Source of the DNA: Prado023 sp964638055
GTDB lineage: Bacteria > Actinomycetota > Actinomycetes > S36-B12 > CAIYMF01
Assembly: GCA_964638055.1 (NCBI GenBank)
Contig: CAZWXF010000078.1
Location: 1-13,941, forward strand
DNA: 13,941 nt
Direction of reading: 5' to 3'
Shown here: positions 1-5,491 of the stretch, in pieces
Numbering within the stretch: position 1 is the stretch's first letter
Layout: each line of letters starts with the position of its first letter
Notes under the pieces: generated by a model
What the model was told of the DNA's origin: nothing
What the model saw: only the letters and a program-made list of their open reading frames with translations
The model's database searches: none
Program-made: the position numbers and the translations under genes

Positions 1-536
1 CGGTACTCCAGGTTGTGCGCCCATTCGGGCTTGCGCGAGGACGTGTCGCTGAGCGGGAACCACAGCAGCGTGCCGTCACTGACCAGCTGCCGGGCTGTGT
101 CGAACCAGTTGCCCTCGCTGTCCTGGGCGTAGATCGAGCGCACGATCCGGCCGCCGGAGTAGTCGTCGTAGGACGTCCCCGCCAGTGCGCGCAGCTGGAT
201 CGGGGTCCCGGTGGGCGCGAGCTTCTGGAGCGCGGCCTTCGCCTGAGCCGAGCCGCACTGGGCCTTCTTGCCCGAATGGGCCACCTCGGGGGCCTGGACG
301 CCGATCGTGCGGACCTTCTGGGTGCCCTTGTATCCGGAGTTGGACTTGGTGATCTTGACTGCGAGGGTGTCCCCGTCTGTCACGGCCCCCGCCGTCCCGG
401 TCTCCCACTCGTACTCCATCCCGGGGCCCGGGACCTTGGCCGCGCCCCAACCCGGAGCTGCCGCACCGAGGGAGGCGCCGAGCAGCGCCCCGGCGATCAA
501 GAGCGTTGTTCCGCCGTATCGTCGTGACACTGCCAC
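1..536 (-). CDS. Secreted staphylococcal-nuclease-like protein (partial, 3' end outside window)
   Basis: Seen: 178 codons, open at the window edge. The N-terminus has two arginines, then a hydrophobic stretch (about residues 10-27) and small residues, a Sec-type signal peptide. An SNase/TNase-like domain follows: VTDGDTL at 52-58, VRTIGVQAPE at 75-84 and YSGGRIVRSIY at 126-136. R76, E84 and R130 fit the positions of Arg35, Glu43 and Arg87 of S. aureus nuclease, and D54/D56 fit the calcium-binding acidic positions. Known of the family: calcium-dependent cleavage of DNA and RNA outside the cell. The GTG at 536 is chosen because GGAGG lies 4 nt upstream. An in-frame ATG at 551 and a GTG at 530 are alternatives. 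The gene follows the nucleotidylyltransferase by about 21 nt, so the two are probably co-transcribed. The C-terminal part is not visible, so any extra domain is unknown. Confidence 0.85.
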   Translation of the reverse strand, partial: MAVSRRYGGTTLLIAGALLGASLGAAAPGWGAAKVPGPGMEYEWETGTAGAVTDGDTLAVKITKSNSGYKGTQKVRTIGVQAPEVAHSGKKAQCGSAQAKAALQKLAPTGTPIQLRALAGTSYDDYSGGRIVRSIYAQDSEGNWFDTARQLVSDGTLLWFPLSDTSSRKPEWAHNLEY

Positions 537-557
537 GTGACCTCCAGTCATCAGGGG

Positions 558-1250
558 CTAGCGGGCGTTCGCCCGCTCCAAGTCGCCCTCGAAGTCCACC
601 TCCACCGCGAAAAGGTCGGAGATGTCCACCGGCGTGACCTGCACGCCGTCCTGCGCGATGGCCAACTCCAGGCCCCGCTCGAAGTAGTCCTGATCGGCGC
701 ACTCGGACAGCCGGCGGATGAGCGCGGCCTTGTCCTTGCCCCCGATCAGATTGATCCCGACAGCCTCGCCCAGGCCGCCGACGACCGTCTTGGAGAGCTC
801 CTTGACGTAGCCCTGGTCATCGACGGTGTACTTGACCTCCTCCTCGGCCACGGCTGACGTGTTGACGGCGACCGCGGAGCGGCCCGAGACGACGAAGGGC
901 GTCAGGCGCTCGAGGATGCTCGGGTCGAAGACCACGTCGCCGTTCATCCAGATGACCGAGCCGTCGTGCGAGGCCCGCAGGGCCTTGAGCAGCGACTTGG
1001 ACGTGTTGGTCTGGTCGAAGTTCTCGTTGTAGACGAACACCGCATCGGGCTGGTGCTCCATCACCAGGTCCAGCTTGAAGCCGACCACGATGGTGACCCG
1101 CACATCGGAGCCGAACACGGCCCGGATGTTCGCCACCTGCTGCTCCATGATCGTGCGCCCGTCCGCGAGCCGGGTGAGCGGCTTGGGGAAGGGACGGCCC
1201 AGCCGCGTGCCCATGCCGGCGGCAAGGATCGTGACCTGGATCTGGGACAT
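558..1250 (-). CDS. LicC-like nucleotidylyltransferase (phosphocholine cytidylyltransferase family)
   Basis: Seen: 230 residues from an ATG preceded by GGAGAG 3 nt upstream; a longer in-frame start at 1292 lacks this support. The N-terminus carries the nucleotide-binding signature ILAAGMGTRLG followed by a PKPL lysine motif. Then come YNENFDQTNTSKSLLKAL, the metal-binding MNGDVVF and a C-terminal DISDLFAVEVDFEGDL. This order matches the sugar-1-phosphate/LicC nucleotidyltransferase fold. Known: LicC makes CDP-choline from CTP and phosphocholine; relatives activate other phosphorylated alcohols or sugars. Inference: it supplies a CDP-linked precursor for wall-polymer decoration, because the gene upstream on the same strand is a CDP-glycerol glycerophosphotransferase. 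No choline kinase or LicD-like transferase is visible, so the substrate is open. The gene is cytoplasmic, has no signal peptide, and is followed closely by the nuclease gene. Confidence 0.88.
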   Translation of the reverse strand: MSQIQVTILAAGMGTRLGRPFPKPLTRLADGRTIMEQQVANIRAVFGSDVRVTIVVGFKLDLVMEHQPDAVFVYNENFDQTNTSKSLLKALRASHDGSVIWMNGDVVFDPSILERLTPFVVSGRSAVAVNTSAVAEEEVKYTVDDQGYVKELSKTVVGGLGEAVGINLIGGKDKAALIRRLSECADQDYFERGLELAIAQDGVQVTPVDISDLFAVEVDFEGDLERANAR

Positions 1251-1271
1251 GCGCTCTCCGTCTCTGGCGAA

Positions 1272-1298
1272 GGTCACGCGGGCAGAACCCACGTGACC
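1272..1298. promoter_or_regulatory. Inverted repeat upstream of the LicC-like gene
   Basis: GGTCACG (1272-1278) and CGTGACC (1292-1298) form a perfect 7-bp inverted repeat with a 13-bp spacer, 22-48 bp upstream of the 1250 start codon. It lies in the 176-bp gap between the glycerophosphotransferase stop and this gene, so it may be a transcription-factor site for a separate promoter. The 10-mer CCACGTGACC at 1289-1298 recurs at 533-542, over the start of the nuclease gene. No regulator is identified. Confidence 0.35.
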
Positions 1299-1387
1299 AT
1301 GGGTGACTATGACTGACGCGGCATTGTGGCAGGCGCCAAGTGCCGGTCCGCGGAGGCTGCCTTAGTGCCGCCTTGGGAAGGGTTTGT

Positions 1388-1420
1388 CCGGAGTATCCGG
1401 TGGCCGCCCCGATCGGGGGA
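1388..1420 (-). terminator. Weak hairpins after the glycerophosphotransferase stop
   Basis: Just downstream of the minus-strand stop at 1427 lie the palindrome CCCCGATCGGGG (1407-1418) and CCGGA-GTA-TCCGG (1388-1400, 5-bp stem). There is no T-run on the minus strand, so intrinsic termination is doubtful. They may only be small structured elements between two transcription units. Confidence 0.2.
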
Positions 1421-1426
1421 CCAGCT

Positions 1427-2782
1427 TCAGCTCGTGGTGAACGTCTCGGCGGTCGACCGGGAGGAGGTATCGTCGGCGGTCGGCGTCGCTGCCGCGAGTG
1501 CCCGCATCCGCGACACGCCGGCCAGGTGATCGGCGATGGCGGTCAGCAGGGCCTCGTGGAACTTGCGTGTGCTCTCGCCGGGCAGGACGTCGTCGAAGTA
1601 GAACCGCCGCAGCGACTGGCGCTGCTCCCGGAAGGGGTCGTTGTCCAGCACGGCGGCGATGTCCGCCTCGATCGTTGCGAGGCTGCCTTCGTCCACCACA
1701 TGGGCGCCACCGGCGATGGGCGCGTCGCGCAGGAGGACCGCGCGGTCGGTCCGCCGGTCGGTGAGGATGATCGGGGCCTCCACCCTGGCGTAGAGGAAGT
1801 CCAGGCCCACGCTGGAGATGTCGCTGACGAGCAGGTCGACGCGGGGGAAGATGGCCAGGATGTCCCCACCTGGCAGGTACACGTGTCCAGCTCCGGGGTC
1901 CGACGCCGCAGCTGCGGCGATCAGCTCCACGATCCGGGCGTGAGCCTTGGCGATGGGGGCGATCAGGCTGGTCACCACACGGGGATGCGGTTTGTAGACG
2001 ACGCGGGCACCGCGCGTGGCGAGGAGGGCTCTGACGATCGCGACCCCGTACTTGTCCAGCGAAGTGAAGTTGTTGGCCTCGTCCTCCCCCTCCCATGTCG
2101 GGGCGTACAGCAACGTCCGCCGCGAGCTGGCCGGGAGACTGGGGATCGGGTTCAGGTCGAGCTGCGGACGGCCCACGCGGATGAGGCGGAACTCGTCGAA
2201 GTCCACGAGCGCGGCCCGGTGGCGGCGCACCGCGGCCTGGCCGGCCACGAAGATCCGGTCGTAGGCCTTGGCCTGGTTGGACACCATGGAGACCTTGTCG
2301 GACTCGCCATGGTTGACGTGGATGTGGACCGCCTCGGCCCAGATCAACGACTGGAAGTTCCGCAGCCCGTTGTTCGGATAGATGATCGCCTTCGGCTGAA
2401 GCACGCGGTAGAGCCCCATGAGGGACGGGAAGGGTCCCGCGAGGAAGCTCGGCGCCGGCAGGTCCATGGCCATCAGGGCGAGCCATGCCGACTTCGATCG
2501 CGTCACGATGCCGAATGTGAGGTCCCCGCTGTGGGCCGCGATCACGGGCAGCCACTGCTCGATCTGGTAGATCTTCGCCGATGTGTCGGGGAAGTAGAAG
2601 ATCGCGTCGATGGGCGGGGCCTGCCAGCCCGCGCGCATGAGGACCGAGGCGTCCATGGACTCGACCCTCGGCTCGATCTCGCCCTCGGCCACCGGGCGAC
2701 CAGCCATCCGAGTGCCCAGGGTCGCCACCCGATGCCCCAGCGCGTACGATGCGCGGTCCCGGAACGCCTTAGCCCGGCCCAT
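1427..2782 (-). CDS. CDP-glycerol:poly(glycerophosphate) glycerophosphotransferase-like protein (TagB/TagF family)
   Basis: Seen: 451 residues. The ATG at 2782 is chosen for GGAGGT 7 nt upstream; an ATG at 2812 is a weaker alternative. No transmembrane segment or signal peptide is evident. Family landmarks appear in order: VNHGESDKVSM (156-166), LLYAPTWEGE (224-232), VYKPHP (262-267), and VSDISSVGLDFLYA (319-332) with APIIL (336-340). H158 and H266 fit the catalytic histidines of the TagF fold, and the SDISS segment fits the nucleotide/phosphate-binding site. Known: the family transfers glycerol phosphate (or ribitol phosphate) from CDP-alditol to a growing teichoic acid at the inner membrane face. 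At 451 residues it is close to single-domain TagB/TagF proteins without the extra N-terminal half of long TagF. It lies 64 bp after scoB on the same strand and before the LicC-like gene. The alditol used cannot be read from sequence. Confidence 0.88.
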   Translation of the reverse strand: MGRAKAFRDRASYALGHRVATLGTRMAGRPVAEGEIEPRVESMDASVLMRAGWQAPPIDAIFYFPDTSAKIYQIEQWLPVIAAHSGDLTFGIVTRSKSAWLALMAMDLPAPSFLAGPFPSLMGLYRVLQPKAIIYPNNGLRNFQSLIWAEAVHIHVNHGESDKVSMVSNQAKAYDRIFVAGQAAVRRHRAALVDFDEFRLIRVGRPQLDLNPIPSLPASSRRTLLYAPTWEGEDEANNFTSLDKYGVAIVRALLATRGARVVYKPHPRVVTSLIAPIAKAHARIVELIAAAAASDPGAGHVYLPGGDILAIFPRVDLLVSDISSVGLDFLYARVEAPIILTDRRTDRAVLLRDAPIAGGAHVVDEGSLATIEADIAAVLDNDPFREQRQSLRRFYFDDVLPGESTRKFHEALLTAIADHLAGVSRMRALAAATPTADDTSSRSTAETFTTS

Positions 2783-2846
2783 GGTCCCACCTCCGATTCT
2801 CACGCCCGCCATCAGCGATTCTGCCCTGCCGAGGCACGGGAGGCGC

Positions 2847-3485
2847 TCAGGACGTCGCGTTGACGATCTTGGGCCCCGTCGCCGCCACGACCTCGTCGGC
2901 AGTGACCCCGGGCGCACACTCGCGCAGGACCAGCCCTTCGCCGGTGACGTCGAGCACGGCGAGGTCGGTGATGATGCGCTGGACCACGCCGATCCCGGTG
3001 AGTGGGAGCGTGCACTCCTCGACGATCTTGTGCGTGCCGTCGCGGGCGACGTGCTCCATCATGACGATCACCCGCTTCGCCCCGTGGACCAGGTCCATCG
3101 CCCCGCCCATCCCCTTGACCATCTTCCCGGGGATCATCCAGTTGGCCAGGTCACCGGTGGCCGAGACCTGCATCGCCCCCAGGATCGCGGCATCGACGTG
3201 CCCGCCCCGGATCATCCCGAAGGAGAGGGCGGAGTCGAAGTAGCTCGCGCCGGGCAGGACCGTCACGGTCTCCTTGCCGGCGTTGATCAGGTCCGGGTCG
3301 ACCTGCTCCTCGGTCGGGTAGGGGCCCACGCCGAGGATGCCGTTCTCGCTCTGGAGCACGACCTCGATGCCCTCGGGCAGGTAGTTGGGCACCAGGGTCG
3401 GCAGGCCGATCCCGAGGTTCACGTACTCGCCGTCGTTGAGCTCGCGTGCCACGCGCGCTGCGAGCTCCTGCCGGGTCAGGGTCAT
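2847..3485 (-). CDS. scoB: Succinyl-CoA:3-ketoacid CoA-transferase, subunit B
   Basis: Seen: 212 residues beginning MTLTRQELAARVA. The GIGLPTLVPNYLP segment (25-37) is followed by LQSENGILGVGP, in which E47 of the SENG motif fits the catalytic glutamate that forms the enzyme-CoA thioester. Further matches are GMIRGGHVDAAILGAMQV and the KGMGGAMDLV segment typical of class I CoA-transferase beta subunits. Known: with subunit A it moves CoA from succinyl-CoA to acetoacetate or a related 3-oxoacid in ketone-body and fatty-acid degradation. The start ATG overlaps the subunit A stop (ATGA), with an AGGGGGTG ribosome-binding stretch inside the upstream gene, so translation is coupled. A 3-oxoadipate CoA-transferase (PcaJ) is the main alternative; no aromatic-degradation genes are nearby. 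Confidence 0.92.
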   Translation of the reverse strand: MTLTRQELAARVARELNDGEYVNLGIGLPTLVPNYLPEGIEVVLQSENGILGVGPYPTEEQVDPDLINAGKETVTVLPGASYFDSALSFGMIRGGHVDAAILGAMQVSATGDLANWMIPGKMVKGMGGAMDLVHGAKRVIVMMEHVARDGTHKIVEECTLPLTGIGVVQRIITDLAVLDVTGEGLVLRECAPGVTADEVVAATGPKIVNATS

Positions 3486-4249
3486 GCCGACACCCCCTGG
3501 CGCACCGTGCGCCGCTCGATCCGCTTGGCGCCCACCTCGGACGGGGTGAGCGTGACGACGCGCTGGACGAAGATGCCGGGTAGGTGGATGCTCGCCGGAT
3601 CCAGGTCGCCGGGGGGTACCACGTGCTCGGCCTCGAGGATGGTGATGGCCCCGGCCATCGCGGCGAGCGGGTTGAAGTTGCGCGTGCTGGAATCGAAGAT
3701 CGCATTGCCGTGCCAGTCCGCGTGAGAGGCACGGACGAGCGCGAAGTCCGTGCGGATGCCGCGCTCCATGACGTAGGCGCGCCCGTCGAACTCTCGCGTC
3801 TCCTTGGCGGGGGAGGCGAGCGCGATGCCGCCCGAGCCGTCGTAGCGCCAGGGCAGCCCGCCCTCGGCGACCTGCGTGCCCACGCCGGCCGGGGTGAAGA
3901 AGGCCGGGATGCCGGCACCGCCGGCCCGCAGCCGTTCGGCCAGCGTTCCCTGAGGCGTCAGCTCGACCTCCAGCTCTCCGGAGAGGAACTGCCGCTCGAA
4001 CTCCTTGTTCTCCCCCACGTAGCTGGAGGTCATCCGCCGGATGCGCCGCTCGGCCAGCAGCAGTCCCAGTCCCCAGTCGTCGACGCCGCAGTTGTTGCTC
4101 ACCACGTCCAGGTCTGTCGTGCCCGCCTCCAACAGGGCATCGATGAGGGCGCTGGGGATCCCGCAGAGGCCGAACCCCCCGACGGCCAGCGTCGCGCCGT
4201 CCCGGATGTCTGCCACGGCCTGCGCAGCGCTGGCCACGCGCTTGTCCAT
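3482..4249 (-). CDS. scoA: Succinyl-CoA:3-ketoacid CoA-transferase, subunit A
   Basis: Seen: 255 residues from an ATG with GAGGAGG 6 nt upstream. GGFGLCGIP (24-32), the SNNCGVDDWGLGLLL region, SSYVGENKEFERQ and ELTPQGTLAERLRAGGAGIPAF are diagnostic of the SCOT alpha subunit. PcaI-type proteins share the fold, but these stretches match ScoA better. Known: cytosolic, forms an A2B2 tetramer with subunit B. It is the first visible gene of a minus-strand run (scoA, scoB, tagF-like). A longer in-frame reading to 4387 has no ribosome binding site and runs into non-coding sequence. Regulation may involve the inverted repeats upstream at 4301-4315 and 4398-4433. Its position next to envelope genes is the only odd feature. 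Confidence 0.92.
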   Translation of the reverse strand: MDKRVASAAQAVADIRDGATLAVGGFGLCGIPSALIDALLEAGTTDLDVVSNNCGVDDWGLGLLLAERRIRRMTSSYVGENKEFERQFLSGELEVELTPQGTLAERLRAGGAGIPAFFTPAGVGTQVAEGGLPWRYDGSGGIALASPAKETREFDGRAYVMERGIRTDFALVRASHADWHGNAIFDSSTRNFNPLAAMAGAITILEAEHVVPPGDLDPASIHLPGIFVQRVVTLTPSEVGAKRIERRTVRQGVSA

Positions 4250-4397
4250 GTGGGGCCTCCTCGGCACGGCTCTCGGATCCGCCTCGGCTGGCGGCGCGCA
4301 CACGATATCGACGTGATCTCGGACCGCGGCCGGGCGGGTCCGCAGCGCTCGGGGCGGGGGCGGTGCGCCCGGAGCCCGAGCGGGCACTTGTCCGTCT

Positions 4398-4433
4398 GCA
4401 ACAGGCGCTCACTGAGGCGCTGGGACCTGTTGC
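4398..4433. promoter_or_regulatory. 36-bp inverted repeat upstream of scoA
   Basis: GCAACAGG (4398-4405) and CCTGTTGC (4426-4433) are perfect inverted copies separated by 20 bp. The spacer itself contains GGCGCT-type sequence twice. It lies about 150 bp upstream of scoA. It could be an operator for a dimeric regulator or a hairpin in a long leader. There is no T-run, so a terminator is unlikely. Confidence 0.35.
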
Positions 4434-4543
4434 CAGGATCGCTGCCCAGCCCGGCGGATGTCGCTGGCCTCGCCGTGGATGTGGGTATCGAGCGCGACGC
4501 CCGGCGCTGCCACAACCGGGACAACTGGCCGGCCATGCGTCCT

Positions 4544-4562
4544 GGTCTCGACAAGCTCGACC
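4544..4562. repeat. REP-like motif
   Basis: GGTCTCGACAAGCTCGACC is a 19-bp motif resembling an intergenic repeat that I recall as common in genomes of related actinobacteria (recalled, not searched). Its reverse complement recurs with two central mismatches at 4666-4684 and 4705-4723 inside the adjacent tandem array, so the two parts could fold against each other. Confidence 0.55.
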
Positions 4563-4576
4563 GACGGACCGGGCTG

Positions 4577-4758
4577 GACGAGCCCACGCCGGTCGAGCCC
4601 ACGTCGGTCGAGCCCTCGTCGGTCGAGCCCTCGTCGGTCGAGCCCACGCCGGACGAGACCACGTCGGTCGAGCCCGTCGAGACCACGCCGGACGAGCCCA
4701 CGTCGGTCGAGCCCGTCGAGACCACGCCGGACGAGCCCAGGTCGGTCGAGCCCGTCGC
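4577..4758. repeat. Tandem array of 15-bp units with 39-bp higher-order copies
   Basis: Units of the form GTCGAGCCCACGTCG / GACGAGCCCACGCCG start at 4577, 4592, 4607, 4622, 4637 and 4652. Two units are extended to 24 bp by an extra GTCGAGACC-type stretch (4667-4690 and 4706-4729). The 39-bp blocks 4652-4690 and 4691-4729 differ at one base, and a third, diverged and incomplete copy begins at 4730. All units are multiples of 3, so several frames stay open and encode low-complexity Pro/Thr/Ser/Val/Glu-type sequence. No start signal or domain supports a protein. The units share their core with the 19-bp REP-like motif beside them, which suggests growth by slippage from a REP element. Confidence 0.88.
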
Positions 4759-4784
4759 TGGTCAGCGCGCATACACCCCGATGA

Positions 4785-5456
4785 TCAGCGATTCCCTAGG
4801 GTGTGTCTCCATATCCACTGACGTTGCGAGCGGCGTTCGGTGCTGTGCATCGCAAGGCGGCGGAGTGAGTCGGGCTGGTGGCCCGGCGAGCGACGGCAAC
4901 GCGGCGAGGTGCAGTGCCCGGGCGTCGCGCAGCCGGCAATCGGGATATGGAGAAACGCCCTCGCCCGGAAGTAGCCATGCACCCGCCCCAACCGCGCCGC
5001 GGGTGGAGTCCGCGTGGTGTGCAGGACCTGGTACCGGTACTCGCCTGCCGGGTCGCCTCCCTCGTTGTAGACCCCCACATAGTCGTCCGAGACCCGCAGC
5101 AGGCCCTCGATCTGATCGGTCGTCGCCCCCGGAGCGATCGTCGTGGAGGTCCGGCCGGTGAAGTAGCCGCGCTTGAGGTCCATGTAGTACAGTTCACCGC
5201 CGGCGAAATCGACCTTGCCCTGATCCATGCCTGCGGTCTGGGCCTCCCGCGCACTGCCGTCTGCGTCCACCAGCACCACGATCCCCTTGTTGATCCCCGC
5301 GGCGAACTCCTGCTCCTGCGGATTCAGGTACAGCGCCATCACCGCATCACCCAGCGTCGTGCGCTCCGACACGACCTCGGCGTCGCCCGTTCCGCACGCC
5401 GCGATCGTGGCCGCCGCCACGAGGGCGGCCACGGGAAGCTTCACGAGCAGGCGCAC
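4785..5456 (-). CDS. Predicted lipoprotein with a C-terminus altered by a small inserted element
   Basis: Seen: 223 residues. The N-terminus VRLLVKLPVAALVAAATIAAC is a lipoprotein signal with C21 as the likely lipidated residue. Residues 22-150 contain KGIVVLVDADG, GKVDFAGGELYYMDL and YVGVYNEGGDPAGEYRYQV, which look like beta strands of a propeller-type secreted protein, but I do not recognise the family. Residues 165-223 are encoded inside the inverted-repeat-bounded segment 4796-4963 and its flank; they are Arg/His/Cys-rich and unlike the rest. The original gene was therefore probably longer or ended differently, and this may be a truncated pseudogene. The start is uncertain: no ribosome binding site is seen before the GTG at 5456 or the in-frame GTG at 5444. 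The LCP gene stop is only 35 nt upstream, so the two are likely co-transcribed. Confidence 0.6.
   Translation of the reverse strand: MRLLVKLPVAALVAAATIAACGTGDAEVVSERTTLGDAVMALYLNPQEQEFAAGINKGIVVLVDADGSAREAQTAGMDQGKVDFAGGELYYMDLKRGYFTGRTSTTIAPGATTDQIEGLLRVSDDYVGVYNEGGDPAGEYRYQVLHTTRTPPAARLGRVHGYFRARAFLHIPIAGCATPGHCTSPRCRRSPGHQPDSLRRLAMHSTERRSQRQWIWRHTLGNR
4796..4963. mobile_element. Candidate MITE-like element with 21-bp imperfect terminal inverted repeats
   Basis: The left end 4796-4816 and the reverse complement of 4943-4963 match at 18 of 21 bases, including an unbroken 11-bp core TCTCCATATCC (4806-4816) and GGATATGGAGA (4943-4953). The 168-bp segment has no transposase, so any mobility would depend on a protein supplied elsewhere. 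An internal hairpin CGGGC-TGGTG-GCCCG lies near its middle. No clear target-site duplication is visible. A structured RNA or a paired protein-binding site is the alternative explanation. Confidence 0.42.
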
Positions 5457-5491
5457 AGGTAGGGGGCGGACGGCAGGGGAGCTGATCGCGA

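Larger units (their letters stand above)
4250..4784. other. Gene-poor stretch of about 535 bp upstream of scoA
   Basis: No reading frame here has a ribosome binding site, a recognisable domain or convincing codon use. It holds a near-palindrome at 4301-4315 (CACGATATCGACGTG), the 4398-4433 inverted repeat, a REP-like motif at 4544-4562 and the tandem array at 4577-4758. The scoA promoter should lie here. TATCGT on the minus strand (within the 4301-4315 near-palindrome) resembles a -10 box, but no convincing -35 box accompanies it. Confidence 0.7.

Noticed and set aside
1340..2863. 507-codon open frame on the plus strand
   Set aside because: It lies opposite the TagF-like gene, which has full family motifs. 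The plus-strand translation is His/Arg/Gly-rich with no domain, the usual antisense shadow in GC-rich DNA.
4577..4758. CRISPR array
   Set aside because: The units are contiguous 15-39-bp repeats with no unique spacers, and no cas gene is present.
2847..4772. Extended 641-codon frame of scoB with an Arg/Ala/Pro/Trp repeat N-terminus
   Set aside because: The true scoB start at 3485 overlaps the scoA stop, with a ribosome binding site; the extension is the tandem array plus scoA out of frame.
3584..5161. 525-codon plus-strand frame reading a Val-Glu-Pro-Thr-rich repeat protein through the tandem array
   Set aside because: It runs antisense through scoA and the lipoprotein gene. The repeat stays open only because its units are multiples of three. 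No start signal or domain supports it.
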